This document shows, in pieces, positions 1 to 9,104 of a stretch of DNA of 64,000 nucleotides. The stretch's first letter is position 1; every line of letters begins with the position of its first letter. The notes beneath the pieces are model-generated. The model worked only from the letters and a program-made list of their open reading frames with translations, was not told the DNA's origin and searched no databases. Source of the DNA: Roseicyclus persicicus (GTDB taxonomy: Bacteria; Pseudomonadota; Alphaproteobacteria; Rhodobacterales; Rhodobacteraceae); NCBI RefSeq assembly GCF_012395815.1, contig NZ_JAAZQQ010000003.1:1-64000 (forward strand), given 5' to 3'. Made by a program: the position numbers and the translations under genes.

Positions 1-1
1 G

Positions 2-109
2 TGCCGTCTCAAGGACTGGCGCAGGATCGCAACCCGATATGACAAGCTCGCACGCAACTTCCTCGCAGCCGCCCAGATCGCCGCAGCCTTCATCTGGTGG
101 ATCAATTGA
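2..109 (+). CDS. IS5-like transposase, C-terminal end only (cut by window edge)
   Basis: An open frame enters from the left edge and stops with TGA at 107-109. Its 35 residues read CRLKDWRRIATRYDKLARNF, then an Ala-rich stretch ending FIWWIN. The motif RRIATRYDKLARNFLAA is the conserved tail of DDE transposases of the IS5 (IS427-like) group. It would normally belong to an ORF or ORF pair of about 250-330 codons lying left of the window. Whether the element is intact cannot be seen, and no terminal inverted repeat could be identified in the bases after the stop. It is the only mobile-element sequence recognised in the window. Confidence 0.7.
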   Translation, partial: CRLKDWRRIATRYDKLARNFLAAAQIAAAFIWWIN

Positions 110-114
110 GTCCG

Positions 115-145
115 GAGCCTAGGGCGGGCCACCCGCCCCCGGCTC
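115..145. terminator. GC hairpin between transposase tail and sdaA
   Basis: GGGCGGG (122-128) pairs perfectly with CCCGCCC (132-138) around a 3-base loop, and GAGCC (115-119) can pair with GGCTC (141-145) outside it. It lies exactly between two convergent stop codons (transposase 107-109 and sdaA 144-146). There is no T-run on either strand, so it may be a weak bidirectional terminator or simply a 3'-end protecting stem. Confidence 0.4.
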
Positions 146-1559
146 AGCACTCCGGCAGGTTCACCGCCAGCCCGCCGAGGCTGGTTTCCTTGTACTTGGT
201 CGACATGTCGATGCCGGTCTGGCGCATCGCCTCGATGCAGTTGTCGAGCGGCATGAAATGCGTGCCGTCGCCGCGCAGCGCGAGGCTCGCCGCCGACACC
301 GCCTTGATCGCGCCCAGCCCGTTGCGCTCGATGCAGGGCACCTGCACCAGCCCGCCGACCGGGTCGCAGGTCATCCCCAGGTGATGCTCCAACGCGATCT
401 CGGCGGCGTTCTCCACCTGCTCGTTGCTGCCGCCCAGCGCCGCGCACAGCCCCGCCGCCGCCATGGCGGACGCGCTGCCGACCTCGCCCTGGCAGCCGAC
501 CTCGGCGCCCGAGATGCTGGCGTTGTGCTTGATGAGACCCCCGATCGCCGCTGCCACCATCAGGAAGGTGCGCCGCCCCTCCTCGGTCGCGCCGATGCAG
601 TGGTCGCGGTAGTAGCGCAGCACCGCGGGCACCACGCCCGCCGCCCCGTTGGTGGGCGAGGTGACGACGCGGCCCCCCGCGGCGTTCTCCTCGTTCACGG
701 CCATGGCGTAGACCGACAGCCAGTCGTTCACCGTGTGCGGCTGCGCGAGGTTCGAGCCCCGCTCGGCGATGAGCTGCTGGTGGATGCGCCTCGCCCGCCG
801 CTTGACCCGCAGCCCGCCGGGCAGTTCGCCATCCATGCGCAGGCCCCGGTCGATGCAGTCGTCCATCGCCTGCCACACGGCATCCAGCCGCGCCCGCACC
901 TCGGGTTTCGGGTGGCGCGCGGTCTCGTTCGCCCATTTCATCTGCGCGATGCTGAGGCCGGAACGCTGGCCCATCTCCAGCATCTCGGCCGCCGAGCCGA
1001 AGGGGTAGGGGTAGCCCGCCGCCTCCTTCTCGCCGTGCAGCGCCTCCGAGCCGCCCTGGTCCTGGCGCGCCAGCTCCCGCGCGGTGGCGACGAAGCCGCC
1101 GCCGATGGAATAGTAGGTCTCCTCCATGTAGAGGTTCCCCGCCGCGTCGAAGGCCCGGAGCACCAGCCCGTTGGCGTGCCCCGGCAAGGGCGGGCCGTAA
1201 TCGAACACGAGGTCCCGGTCGGGCGCGAATCGCAATGGCGGCAGGCCCGGAGGCGTCACCATGCCGGACGCCCGGATCTCGGCCTCCAGCGCCTGGGCGC
1301 GGTCGGGGTCGAGCGTGGCGGGCTCGAAGCCTGCGAAACCCAGGATCACCGCCCGGTCGGTCGCATGCCCCTTGCCCGTGAAGGCGAGCGACCCGTGGAG
1401 CGAGGCGCCCAGCGCGGCCAGTTCACCGGCCCCGGGCTCCTTCTCGCGGCCCGAGCGCAGGTCGGACAGGAAGCGCGCAGCCGCCGTCATCGGCCCCATG
1501 GTGTGGGACGAGGACGGGCCGACGCCGATCTTGAAGATGTCGAAGACGCTGAGGAACAT
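144..1559 (-). CDS. sdaA: L-serine ammonia-lyase, iron-sulfur-dependent, single chain
   Basis: Converts L-serine to pyruvate and ammonia in the cytoplasm. The protein is 471 aa, the normal size for the fused alpha+beta form. The N-terminal beta-type domain shows [10 protein letters not shown] at residues 14-23. The C-terminal domain carries [13 protein letters not shown] and the three cluster cysteines in VGCQG (about residue 355), TCDPVGG (about 397) and VPCIERN (about 407), which bind the catalytic [4Fe-4S]. It is transcribed alone, downstream of tRNA-Lys on the same strand. The start codon has no clear Shine-Dalgarno; a 14-base inverted repeat occupies that position (separate entry). Confidence 0.95.
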   Translation of the reverse strand: MFLSVFDIFKIGVGPSSSHTMGPMTAAARFLSDLRSGREKEPGAGELAALGASLHGSLAFTGKGHATDRAVILGFAGFEPATLDPDRAQALEAEIRASGMVTPPGLPPLRFAPDRDLVFDYGPPLPGHANGLVLRAFDAAGNLYMEETYYSIGGGFVATARELARQDQGGSEALHGEKEAAGYPYPFGSAAEMLEMGQRSGLSIAQMKWANETARHPKPEVRARLDAVWQAMDDCIDRGLRMDGELPGGLRVKRRARRIHQQLIAERGSNLAQPHTVNDWLSVYAMAVNEENAAGGRVVTSPTNGAAGVVPAVLRYYRDHCIGATEEGRRTFLMVAAAIGGLIKHNASISGAEVGCQGEVGSASAMAAAGLCAALGGSNEQVENAAEIALEHHLGMTCDPVGGLVQVPCIERNGLGAIKAVSAASLALRGDGTHFMPLDNCIEAMRQTGIDMSTKYKETSLGGLAVNLPEC

Positions 1560-1562
1560 GGG

Positions 1563-1576
1563 GCCCTAGATAGGGC
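1563..1576. promoter_or_regulatory. 14-bp inverted repeat directly in front of the sdaA start
   Basis: GCCCTA-GA-TAGGGC (1563-1576) is a perfect dyad with a 2-base centre, ending 4 bases before the sdaA ATG (read on the minus strand). It covers the place where a ribosome site would be; the only SD-like bases (AGGG) are inside its proximal arm. It could be an operator or a small stem affecting translation. No regulator gene is adjacent. Confidence 0.3.
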
Positions 1577-1648
1577 AATTCCGCCCGCGGCGCGCATGGA
1601 AAACGACGGCGCCGAAGCGGTTCACGACCAAGTTCCGATTGGGGAAAA

Positions 1649-1724
1649 TGGTGAGCCCGACAGGATTCGAACCTGTGACCAATTGATTAAAAGTCAACTG
1701 CTCTACCAACTGAGCTACGGGCCC
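1649..1724 (-). tRNA. tRNA-Lys(UUU)
   Basis: Read on the minus strand the gene starts GGGCCCGTAGCTCAG and ends with the T arm GGTTCGAATCC, an acceptor strand CGGGCTC, discriminator A and encoded CCA. The anticodon loop is CTTTTAA, giving anticodon TTT. The acceptor stem pairs over 7 bp with one G-U (G2-U71). Length is 76 nt with CCA. A consensus promoter lies directly upstream at 1738-1766. Confidence 0.96.
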
Positions 1725-1737
1725 ACTCAGGGCCGCG

Positions 1738-1766
1738 TCTCTACGGCGGGGGTCGGGCGGCGTCAA
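1738..1766 (-). promoter_or_regulatory. sigma-70 promoter of tRNA-Lys
   Basis: On the minus strand TTGACG (1761-1766) and TAGAGA (1738-1743) are separated by exactly 17 bases; the tRNA begins 13 bases beyond the -10. The first 18 bases from the -35 (TTGACGCCGCCCGACCCC) recur unchanged at 47161-47178. Confidence 0.7.
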
Positions 1767-1822
1767 GCCAAAATCCGGGCGGGGGATTTCCTTGGAGCGG
1801 CCCCCGGTGTATGTGCGCGCGC

Positions 1823-2659
1823 ATGTCCCAGACGGTGCCCCCTCCCGGCCTGCCCTTCATGAAGATGCATGGGCTCGGCAACGACTTCGTGGTGATCGAC
1901 GCGCGCGATGGCGCGGCGGCGGTCACGGCGGGGCTGGCGCGTGGGCTGGCGGATCGGCACCGGGGCGTGGGCTTCGACCAGCTGGCGGTGATCGAGGAGG
2001 ACGCCGGGGCGGATCTGCGCCTCACCTTCTTCAACGCCGACGGGTCGCTGTCGGCGGCCTGCGGCAACGCCACCCGCTGCATCGCGCGCTGGGAGATGGA
2101 CCGGCGCGGGATCGCCGCTCTGACGCTCCGCACCGAACGCGGGGTGCTGCAGGCGCGGGATGCCGGGGGCGGGCTGACCTCGGTCAACATGGGCCCGCCG
2201 GTGACGGACTGGGCGGGCATCCCGCTCGCCCGCGAGATGGACACGCTGCACTTGCCCATCGACGGCGACCCGGTCGCCACCGGCATGGGCAACCCGCACT
2301 GCACCTTCTTCGTCGCCGATGCCGAGGCCGTCGACCTTGCCGCCGACGGCGCGCGGATGGAGCACCACCCGCTGTTTCCCGAGCGCACCAACGTGCAGTT
2401 CGCCCATGTCATGGGCCCCGGCCACCTGCGCATGCGGGTGTGGGAGCGGGGCACGGGCATCACGCTCGCCTCCGGCTCCTCCTCCTGCGCGGTGGCGGTG
2501 GCGGCGGCGCGGCGGGGCCTGACGGGGCGCAGCGTGCGGATCACGCTGGACGGCGGCGAGATCGGGATCGACTGGCGCGAGGATGGCGTCTGGATGACCG
2601 GGCCGACTGCGCATGTGTTCTCGGGCGTGCTGACGCCCGAGTGGCTGGGGGCGGTGTGA
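1823..2659 (+). CDS. dapF: diaminopimelate epimerase
   Basis: Interconverts LL- and meso-diaminopimelate for lysine and peptidoglycan synthesis. The two catalytic thiols are visible: Cys80 in [11 protein letters not shown] and Cys222 in [15 protein letters not shown], together with the N-terminal [11 protein letters not shown]. The length of 278 aa is typical. A further ATG at 1811 (282 aa) and one at 1859 (directly at MKMHGLGN) are alternative starts; none has a strong SD. The stop codon overlaps the mtaB start by one base (TGATG), so the two genes are translationally coupled. Confidence 0.95.
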   Translation: MSQTVPPPGLPFMKMHGLGNDFVVIDARDGAAAVTAGLARGLADRHRGVGFDQLAVIEEDAGADLRLTFFNADGSLSAACGNATRCIARWEMDRRGIAALTLRTERGVLQARDAGGGLTSVNMGPPVTDWAGIPLAREMDTLHLPIDGDPVATGMGNPHCTFFVADAEAVDLAADGARMEHHPLFPERTNVQFAHVMGPGHLRMRVWERGTGITLASGSSSCAVAVAAARRGLTGRSVRITLDGGEIGIDWREDGVWMTGPTAHVFSGVLTPEWLGAV

Positions 2660-3918
2660 TGGACGCCAAGGCCCCCGTCTTTCACACGCTCGGCTGCCGG
2701 CTCAACGCCTACGAGACCGAGGCGATGCGCGAGATGACCGCCGCCGCCGGCCTGTCGGACGCGGTCGTTGTGAACACCTGCGCGGTGACGGCCGAGGCGG
2801 TGCGCAAGGCGCGGCAGGAAATCCGCAAGCTGCGGCGCCAGCATCCGGGTGCCACGCTGATCGTCACCGGCTGCGCGGCGCAGACCGAGCCCGGCACCTT
2901 CGCCGCCATGCCCGAGGTCGACCGGGTCATCGGCAACACCGAGAAGATGCGGCCCGAGACCTGGACCGCGATGGCCGCCGACTTCATCGGCGAGACGGAA
3001 AAGGTGCAGGTCGACGACATCCTGTCGGTGACGGAAACCGCCGGCCACCTGATCGACGGCTTCGGCACGCGGTCCCGCGCCTACGTGCAGGTGCAGAACG
3101 GCTGCGACCACCGCTGCACCTTCTGCATCATCCCCTATGGCCGCGGGAATTCCCGGTCGGTGCCCGCGGGCGTGGTGGTGGAGCAGGTCAAGCGGCTGGT
3201 CGACCGCGGCTACAACGAGGTGGTGCTGACCGGCGTCGACCTGACCAGCTGGGGCGCCGACCTGCCCGGCGCGCCGCGGCTGGGCGACCTGGTGATGCGG
3301 CTGCTCAGGCTGGTGCCGGACCTGCCGCGGCTGCGCATCAGTTCGATCGATTCCATCGAGGCCGACGAGAACCTGATGCAGGCCATCGCCACCGAACCCC
3401 GGCTGATGCCGCACCTTCACCTGAGCCTCCAGCACGGCGACGACCTGATCCTGAAGCGGATGAAGCGCCGCCACCTGCGCGACGACGCCATCGCCTTCTG
3501 CGAGGAGGCGCGGCGGCTGCGCCCCGACATCGTGTTCGGGGCCGACATCATCGCGGGGTTTCCGACCGAGACCGAGGCCGCCTTCGGCAATTCGCTGAAG
3601 CTGGTGGAGGACTGCGGCCTGACCTGGTTGCACGTCTTTCCCTACTCGCCGCGCCAGGGCACGCCCGCCGCGCGGATGCCGCAGGTGGACGGCGCCGCGA
3701 TCCGCGACCGGGCGGCCCGGCTGCGCGCCGCGGGCGAGGCGCGGGTGGCGGCGCACCTGTCCGAACAGGTAGGGCGGATTCACCACATCTTGATGGAATC
3801 GCCCCATATGGGACGGACCGCGCAGTTCACCGAGGTGGTTTTCGGGGAGGATCAGCCCGAAGGCCGGATCGTGACCGCCCGGATCACCGGCCACACGGCC
3901 AGCCAGCTGACCGCCTGA
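2659..3918 (+). CDS. mtaB: tRNA (t6A37) methylthiotransferase MtaB
   Basis: Radical-SAM enzyme that adds a methylthio group to t6A37 of tRNAs reading ANN codons. It has 419 aa. The N-terminal UPF0004 domain supplies three cysteines for the auxiliary cluster (C13 in TLGCRLN, C41 in NTCAV, C72 in TGCAAQ). The radical-SAM CxxxCxxC is C149-C153-C156 (CDHRCTFC). GCRLN at the N-terminus is the MtaB rather than the MiaB type. It starts inside the dapF stop codon. A tRNA-Lys gene, a natural substrate of this enzyme class (AAA/AAG codons), lies next to the operon, which may be chance. Confidence 0.93.
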   Translation: MDAKAPVFHTLGCRLNAYETEAMREMTAAAGLSDAVVVNTCAVTAEAVRKARQEIRKLRRQHPGATLIVTGCAAQTEPGTFAAMPEVDRVIGNTEKMRPETWTAMAADFIGETEKVQVDDILSVTETAGHLIDGFGTRSRAYVQVQNGCDHRCTFCIIPYGRGNSRSVPAGVVVEQVKRLVDRGYNEVVLTGVDLTSWGADLPGAPRLGDLVMRLLRLVPDLPRLRISSIDSIEADENLMQAIATEPRLMPHLHLSLQHGDDLILKRMKRRHLRDDAIAFCEEARRLRPDIVFGADIIAGFPTETEAAFGNSLKLVEDCGLTWLHVFPYSPRQGTPAARMPQVDGAAIRDRAARLRAAGEARVAAHLSEQVGRIHHILMESPHMGRTAQFTEVVFGEDQPEGRIVTARITGHTASQLTA

Positions 3919-3964
3919 GCGCCGCAGCCCGGCGCAGCCCTCCCCCAGACCGGACCGCCGAGCC

Positions 3965-4618
3965 ATGCATCCGAACCCAGCCTTCCGCCAGGAACCCGAG
4001 TTTCTCAACATCACGCTGGCCCGCCGGCGCGGCTTCGGCACGCTCTGCGTCAACGGCGAGGCGGGCCCGATGCTCAGCCACGTGCCCTTCTGGCTGAACG
4101 ACGCGGCGGACGAGGCCGAGTTGCACCTGGTGCGGTCGAACCCGATCGCGCGGGCGGCGACCGGCCCGATCCCCGCCGTGATCGCGGTGATGGGGCCCGA
4201 TGGCTACATCTCGCCCGACTGGTACGGCGACCCCGCGCAGGTGCCGACCTGGAACTACGTCGCGGTCCACCTGCGGGGCCACCTGCACCCGGCCGACCCG
4301 GGCGACATGCGCCCGCACCTCGACCGGATCTCGGCCCAATTCGAGGACCGGCTGGCGCCGAAGAAGCCCTGGACCGTCGCCAAGATGCCGCCCGAGACGC
4401 TGGAGCGGATGATGCGCGGCATCCTGCCCTTCCGCTTCACGGTCGAACAGGTCGACGGCACCTGGAAGCTGAACCAGAACAAGACCGACGCCGCGCGCGA
4501 GGCGGCGGCCGAGGCGGTGCGCCATTCCCCCGTCGGCCACGAGGTCGAGACGCTGTCGGCGCTTATGACGGGCGGCGTGCCGGAAATAGACAAGGGCGCG
4601 CCCTTCACCTACATCTGA
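3965..4618 (+). CDS. FMN-binding negative transcriptional regulator (PaiB family)
   Basis: A 217-aa protein with the split-barrel flavin-binding fold of the PaiB/YetL group. It begins MHPNPAFRQEP and has the family motifs HVPFWLN, NPIARA, ISPDWYG and VPTWNYVAVH, plus the C-terminal KLNQNKTD block. Members bind FMN and some act as negative regulators of sporulation or degradative enzymes in Bacillus; in Proteobacteria the role is mostly unproven and they may be heme- or flavin-degrading or reducing enzymes. It stands alone, 46 bases after mtaB. Confidence 0.88.
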   Translation: MHPNPAFRQEPEFLNITLARRRGFGTLCVNGEAGPMLSHVPFWLNDAADEAELHLVRSNPIARAATGPIPAVIAVMGPDGYISPDWYGDPAQVPTWNYVAVHLRGHLHPADPGDMRPHLDRISAQFEDRLAPKKPWTVAKMPPETLERMMRGILPFRFTVEQVDGTWKLNQNKTDAAREAAAEAVRHSPVGHEVETLSALMTGGVPEIDKGAPFTYI

Positions 4619-4652
4619 CCCCGAAGACCCCAGCCGCAAGGGAGGTTGCGCC

Positions 4653-4934
4653 TTGGCCATTCCGTTCACCCCGATCGCCGCCGCGGCGCTGCGCTACGGC
4701 GTCGTCGCGGCGCTGGCCTATGCCGCGGCCCGCCGCGCCCGGCCGCAGCGCATCCACCCCGAGGCCGAGGCCGCGATGGAGCTGATGCCGCAGGGCGTCA
4801 CCGTCGGCCACGCGCCGGGGCAGATGAACGCCACCGGCCGCGTGACGCGGCGGCTGCGCCTCGGGCCGCAGGGGCCGGGGATGGAGATCGACCTGTCCGC
4901 GCTGGCGCGGCTCCGGGTGAGGCGCACGGCATGA
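4653..4934 (+). CDS. small membrane-anchored protein, unknown function
   Basis: A 93-aa protein starting at TTG (4653), chosen because AAGGGAGG lies at the right distance upstream and no ATG fits. Residues 1-25 form one hydrophobic helix (FTPIAAAALRYGVVAALAYA) followed by an Arg-rich stop-transfer segment (ARRARPQR). The rest is soluble with alternating charged residues. Its TGA overlaps the ATG of the downstream GST gene (ATGA), so it leads a coupled three-gene unit. I do not recognise the family; similar short ORFs occur in Rhodobacteraceae. Confidence 0.7.
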   Translation: MAIPFTPIAAAALRYGVVAALAYAAARRARPQRIHPEAEAAMELMPQGVTVGHAPGQMNATGRVTRRLRLGPQGPGMEIDLSALARLRVRRTA

Positions 4935-5539
4935 GCGGGCTCGAGCTTCTGGGGTCGCCCCTGTCGCCCTTCGTGCGCAAGGCGCGCGTGCTGATCGCCG
5001 AGCTGGGCCTGACCGACATCCCGTTCGAGCAGGTCGCCACCTCGCCCGTCCACGGCGAGGACCGGATCAACGCCGCCAACCCGCTGGGCAAGATCCCCGC
5101 GCTGGTGCGCGCCGGCGGCCCGACGCTCTACGACAGCCGGGTCATCACCCGCTACCTCGACGCCCATCACGGCGGCCGCTTCTACCCCGAGGCGCGGCTG
5201 TGGGAGGTGCTGACCCTGGAGGCGACCGCCGACGGGATCATGGATGCCGCCGTCGGCATGATCTACGAGGAACGCTACCGCCCCGAGGAGATGCGCTTCG
5301 CCCCCTGGGTCGAGGGGCAGTGGGGCAAGGTCAGTCGCGCGCTCGACGCGATCGAGCGGGAATGGATGAGCCACCTCGCCGGCCCGCTCGACATGGGCCA
5401 GATCGCGGTGGGCTGCGCGCTCGGCTACCTCGACCTGCGCCACGGCGCCCGGCACTGGCGCGACGGGCGGCCCGCCCTCGCCGCCTGGTACGAGCGCTTC
5501 GCCGCCCGCCCCTCGATGCAGGCGACCGCCCCGGCATGA
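4931..5539 (+). CDS. glutathione S-transferase family protein
   Basis: A 202-aa cytosolic GST. The N-terminal thioredoxin-fold domain has LLGSPLSPFVRKARVLIAELG (Ser at the glutathione-activating region) and the cis-proline motif GKIPALV followed by LYDSRVITRYLD (glutathione-binding Asp-Ser). The C-terminal helical domain follows from about residue 80. It overlaps the preceding gene (ATGA) and the next gene (ATGA at 5536-5539). Substrate unknown; the coupling to a GNAT gene suggests co-regulation more than a shared pathway. Confidence 0.9.
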   Translation: MSGLELLGSPLSPFVRKARVLIAELGLTDIPFEQVATSPVHGEDRINAANPLGKIPALVRAGGPTLYDSRVITRYLDAHHGGRFYPEARLWEVLTLEATADGIMDAAVGMIYEERYRPEEMRFAPWVEGQWGKVSRALDAIEREWMSHLAGPLDMGQIAVGCALGYLDLRHGARHWRDGRPALAAWYERFAARPSMQATAPA

Positions 5540-5961
5540 GGATCGGCCGCGCCGGGACCGAGGCCGCGCGGGCGGCCTGCTTCGCCGTGCGGCGTGCCGT
5601 GTTCATCGAGGAACAGGGCATCCCCGAGGCCGAGGAGTGGGACGACCACGACGCCACCTGCCTGCACTACCTGGCCGAGGACGACACCGGGCCGCTGGGC
5701 ACCGCGCGGCTGATCGCCCGCGGCGCCGAGGCCAAGATTGGCCGGGTCGCCGTCCTGCCGCGGGCGCGGGGCACGGGGGCCGGGCGCGCGCTGATGCTGC
5801 ACGTTCTGGACGACGCCCGCGCGCAGGGCTTTGCCGGCGCGGTGCTGGACTCCCAGCTGACCGCGATCCCGTTCTACGAGCGTCTGGGCTTCGTGGCCGA
5901 GGGGCCCGAGTACGACGACGGCTCGGGCATCCTGCACCGGCTGATGCGCCGGGCGCTGTGA
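5536..5961 (+). CDS. GNAT family N-acetyltransferase (ElaA-like)
   Basis: A 141-aa single GNAT domain. The opening VRRAVFIEEQGIPEAEEWD is the signature of the ElaA/YjcF-type subgroup. The acetyl-CoA loop is seen as GRVAVLPRARGTGAGRALM, and the C-terminal strand as FYERLGFVAEGPEYDDGSG. The acceptor substrate is unknown. It is the last gene of the coupled unit starting at 4653 and is followed by a hairpin at 6024-6045. Confidence 0.88.
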   Translation: MRIGRAGTEAARAACFAVRRAVFIEEQGIPEAEEWDDHDATCLHYLAEDDTGPLGTARLIARGAEAKIGRVAVLPRARGTGAGRALMLHVLDDARAQGFAGAVLDSQLTAIPFYERLGFVAEGPEYDDGSGILHRLMRRAL

Positions 5962-6023
5962 TCCCGGCACGCGGCGGGCGCAGGAGCGGCCCGGCCCTCG
6001 CGCGGGGGTTGCGCGGTCGGGGA

Positions 6024-6045
6024 AAACGGGCGAAAGGGCCCGTTT
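6024..6045 (+). terminator. stem-loop after the GST/GNAT unit
   Basis: AAACGGGC (6024-6031) pairs perfectly with GCCCGTTT (6038-6045) around GAAAGG. The T-run is only three bases, so it is a moderate intrinsic terminator separating the GNAT gene from petABC. The remaining 160 bases up to petA should hold the petABC promoter, but I could not pick a convincing -35/-10 pair. Confidence 0.6.
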
Positions 6046-6207
6046 CATATGCGACATTTCGGCCTAGATGCGCGCGTTTGTCCGCTGGACGCCTATAACC
6101 GTTGCCCATAGACAGCGTGCCAGCCGGGCGACGGGGGGAATCCCCTCGCCCTTTCGGGTTTTGAGGTCCGGCATCTCCCGGGCCAGAGCAAGGGGAGACG
6201 CGAAACC

Positions 6208-6783
6208 GTGTCACACGCCGAAGACCACAGCGGCGATCGCCGCGACTTTCTGTACTATGCCACGGCCGGCGTCGGCGCCGTCACCGTGGGGGCGGGCGTC
6301 TGGCCGCTCATCAACCAGATGAACCCCTCGGCCGACGTGCAGGCCGCCAGCCAGATGCGCGTCGACGTGTCGGGCGTGGCCGTCGGCACCCAGCTGACCG
6401 TCCTGTTCCTCGGCAAGCCGGTGTTCATCCGTCACCGCAGCGAGGAAGAGATCGCCGAAGCGCGCGCCGTGTCCGTCGACGACCTCGTCGACCCGATCGC
6501 GCGCAACCCCAACCTCGGCGACGTGCCCGCCACCGACGAGAACCGCTCGATGCCCGACTTCTCGGGCGCGAACACCGGCGAGTGGCTGGTGCAGGTCGGC
6601 GTCTGCACCCACCTCGGCTGCGTTCCGATCGGCGACGGCGCCGGCGATTTCGGCGGCTGGTTCTGCCCCTGCCACGGCTCGCACTACGACAGCTCGGGCC
6701 GCATCCGCCGCGGCCCCGCCCCCGAGAACCTGCCCATCCCCGTTGCGGAATTCGTGGACGACTCCACGATCCTGCTCGGCTAA
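6208..6783 (+). CDS. petA: ubiquinol-cytochrome c reductase, Rieske iron-sulfur subunit
   Basis: [2Fe-2S] subunit of the cytochrome bc1 complex, accepting electrons from ubiquinol at the periplasmic Qo site. It has 191 aa. A twin-arginine-containing N-terminus (DRRDFLYYA, residues 9-17) precedes the single membrane anchor. Cluster ligands are C133/H135 and C153/H156 in CTHLGC and CPCHGSHYD, with C138 and C155 forming the disulfide. The start is GTG, with AAGGGGAG upstream. First gene of petABC. Confidence 0.97.
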   Translation: MSHAEDHSGDRRDFLYYATAGVGAVTVGAGVWPLINQMNPSADVQAASQMRVDVSGVAVGTQLTVLFLGKPVFIRHRSEEEIAEARAVSVDDLVDPIARNPNLGDVPATDENRSMPDFSGANTGEWLVQVGVCTHLGCVPIGDGAGDFGGWFCPCHGSHYDSSGRIRRGPAPENLPIPVAEFVDDSTILLG

Positions 6784-6802
6784 CCGAGGGAGATAACGAG
6801 AC

Positions 6803-8155
6803 ATGTCCGGAATTCCCCACGACCATTACGAGCCGAAGTCGAACGCCGAGAAGTGGCTGCACCGCCGGCTCCCGATCGTGTCGCTGATCTACGACACCGT
6901 GATGATCCCGACCCCCAGGAACCTCAACTGGATGTGGATCTGGGGCATCGTGCTGGTGTTCTGCCTCGTGCTGCAGATCATCACCGGCATCATCCTGGTG
7001 ATGCACTACACCCCGCATGTCGACATGGCCTTCGCCTCGGTCGAGCACATCATGCGCAACGTGAACGGCGGCTGGGCGATCCGCTACATCCACCAGAACG
7101 GCGCCTCGCTGTTCTTCGTGGCGGTCTACCTGCACATCTTCCGCGGTCTCTACTACGGGTCCTACAAAGCCCCGCGCGAGATCACCTGGATCATCGGCAT
7201 GCTCATCTACCTGCTGATGATGGGCACCGCGTTCATGGGCTACGTGCTGCCCTGGGGCCAGATGTCCTTCTGGGGCGCGACCGTGATCACCGGCCTGTTC
7301 GGCGCCATCCCCTTCGTGGGCGAGGCGATCCAGACCTGGCTGCTCGGCGGGCCCGCGGTGGACAACGCCACCCTGAACCGCTTCCTGTCGCTGCACTACC
7401 TGCTGCCCTTCGTGATCCTGGGCCTCGTGATCGTGCACGTCTGGGCCTTCCACACCACGGGCAACAACAACCCCACCGGGGTTGAGGTCCGCCGCACCTC
7501 CAAGAAGGAGGCCGAGGCCGACACCCTGCCCTTCTGGCCCTACTTCGTGATCAAGGACCTCTACGCGCTGGCCGTGGTGCTGGTGGTGTTCTTCGCGATC
7601 GTCGGCTTCATGCCGAACTATCTCGGCCACCCCGACAACTACATCGAGGCCAACCCGCTGCAGACCCCCGCGCACATCGTGCCGGAATGGTACTTCCTGC
7701 CGTTCTACGCGATCCTTCGGGCCTTCGACGGCGACGTCTGGGTCGTGATCGCGGCGAGCTTCCTGACCGGCGGCATCGTCGACGCCAAGTTCTTCGGCGT
7801 TCTGGCGATGTTCGGCGCGATCATCGTGATGGCGCTGGCGCCCTGGCTCGACACCTCGTCGGTCCGCTCGGGCCGCTACCGGCCGATGTTCAAGTGGTGG
7901 TTCTGGCTGTTCTTCGTGAACTTCTTCGTCCTGATGTGGGCGGGGGCGATGCCGGCCGAAGGGATCTATCCCTACATCGCGCTGATCGGCTCGGCCTACT
8001 GGTTCGCCTTCTTCCTGGTGATCCTGCCGCTGCTCGGCGTCATCGAGAAGCCGCTGCCGCAGCCGGCCACCATCGAGGACGACTTCAACGACCACTACGG
8101 CAAGGATGGCGGCCACGGCGGCATGACCTCCGCCGCGCCCTCGCCGGCCGAGTGA
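6803..8155 (+). CDS. petB: cytochrome b of the bc1 complex
   Basis: 450-aa integral membrane core subunit carrying the two b hemes and the Qo and Qi sites. It starts [24 protein letters not shown] and shows the Qo motif [14 protein letters not shown], the heme-ligand helices around [11 protein letters not shown] and [18 protein letters not shown], and a long N- and C-terminus typical of alphaproteobacterial full-length cytochrome b (not split into b6 and subunit IV). It begins 19 bases after petA and ends 17 bases before petC. Confidence 0.97.
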   Translation: MSGIPHDHYEPKSNAEKWLHRRLPIVSLIYDTVMIPTPRNLNWMWIWGIVLVFCLVLQIITGIILVMHYTPHVDMAFASVEHIMRNVNGGWAIRYIHQNGASLFFVAVYLHIFRGLYYGSYKAPREITWIIGMLIYLLMMGTAFMGYVLPWGQMSFWGATVITGLFGAIPFVGEAIQTWLLGGPAVDNATLNRFLSLHYLLPFVILGLVIVHVWAFHTTGNNNPTGVEVRRTSKKEAEADTLPFWPYFVIKDLYALAVVLVVFFAIVGFMPNYLGHPDNYIEANPLQTPAHIVPEWYFLPFYAILRAFDGDVWVVIAASFLTGGIVDAKFFGVLAMFGAIIVMALAPWLDTSSVRSGRYRPMFKWWFWLFFVNFFVLMWAGAMPAEGIYPYIALIGSAYWFAFFLVILPLLGVIEKPLPQPATIEDDFNDHYGKDGGHGGMTSAAPSPAE

Positions 8156-8172
8156 GAGAAAGGACTCTGAGT

Positions 8173-8988
8173 ATGCTCAGGAAACTTGCCATCAGCACCG
8201 CAACGGCTGCGACGCTGGCCCTCTCCTCGGGGGCGGCGCTCGCCGCCGGCGCGGCGGGCCACGTCGAGGACTACAGCTTCCCGTTCGAGGGGCCCTTCGG
8301 GCGCTTCGACCAGAACCAGCTGCAGCGCGGGCTGCAGGTCTACACGCAGGTCTGCTCGGCCTGCCACGGCCTGCAGTACGTGCCGCTCCGGACCCTCGCC
8401 GACGAAGGCGGCCCGGGGCTGACCGAGGAAGAGGTCCGCGCCTACATCGAGCAGAACTTCATCGAAGTGTACGATGAGGAACTGCAGGACTGGCGCACGG
8501 CCACCCCGAACGACCACTTCCCCGGCTCGTCGCTGGAGAACGCCCCCGACCTCAGCCTGATGACCAAGGCGCGGGCGGGCTTCAGCGGGCCCTACGGCCT
8601 CGGCCTGAACCCGCTGTTCCGCGGCATGGGCGGGCCGGAATACGTCGCCTCGCTGCTGACCCACTACACCGGGTCGGAATACGAGGAGTTCGGCTCGATC
8701 CTCTACGGCAACGAGACCTTCCCGGGCGGCCGCATCGCGATGGCGCCGCCGCTGTGGGAGGACGCGGTCGAGTACAACGACGGCACCCCGGCCACGGTCG
8801 AGCAGATGGCGATGGACGTCGCCGCCTTCCTGACCTGGACCGCCGAGCCCAAGCTGATGGCGCGCAAGCAGATGGGCTTCACCGCCATCCTGATGCTCGG
8901 CATCCTGTCGGTGCTGCTGTACCTGACCAACAAGCGCATCTGGGCGCCGGTCAAGGCGCGGGCCAAGGGCGCGCAGCCGGCCGAGTGA
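8173..8988 (+). CDS. petC: cytochrome c1 of the bc1 complex
   Basis: 271-aa membrane-anchored c-type cytochrome that passes electrons from the Rieske protein to soluble cytochrome c. Residues 1-25 are a Sec signal ([13 protein letters not shown]). Heme c is bound at C61-S-A-C64-H65. A C-terminal transmembrane helix ([19 protein letters not shown]) ends in a basic cytoplasmic tail. The start at 8173 was chosen because it begins the signal peptide and has AAAGGA upstream. Last gene of petABC, followed by a strong terminator. Confidence 0.96.
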   Translation: MLRKLAISTATAATLALSSGAALAAGAAGHVEDYSFPFEGPFGRFDQNQLQRGLQVYTQVCSACHGLQYVPLRTLADEGGPGLTEEEVRAYIEQNFIEVYDEELQDWRTATPNDHFPGSSLENAPDLSLMTKARAGFSGPYGLGLNPLFRGMGGPEYVASLLTHYTGSEYEEFGSILYGNETFPGGRIAMAPPLWEDAVEYNDGTPATVEQMAMDVAAFLTWTAEPKLMARKQMGFTAILMLGILSVLLYLTNKRIWAPVKARAKGAQPAE

Positions 8989-9010
8989 CCAGCTGACCAG
9001 CGAGACAAGG

Positions 9011-9037
9011 AAAACGCGCCCCACGGGGCGCGTTTTT
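9011..9037 (+). terminator. petABC intrinsic terminator
   Basis: A 12-bp perfect stem, AAAACGCGCCCC (9011-9022) with GGGGCGCGTTTT (9025-9036), closes on two bases and runs into TTTTT. The A-run on the opposite side allows it to work for minus-strand transcripts as well. Confidence 0.9.
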
Positions 9038-9104
9038 CGTTTCCGGGGGGGCGGTGGCCGGCCCTCACGCCGGTGCCGGGTCCGCCGTCAGCCGCGCCGC
9101 AGGG

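Noticed and set aside
258-1862. 534-codon plus-strand open frame antisense to sdaA and tRNA-Lys
   Set aside because: It runs opposite to a clear sdaA and through a tRNA gene; its Arg/His/Pro-rich translation is typical of the GC-driven shadow of a real gene.
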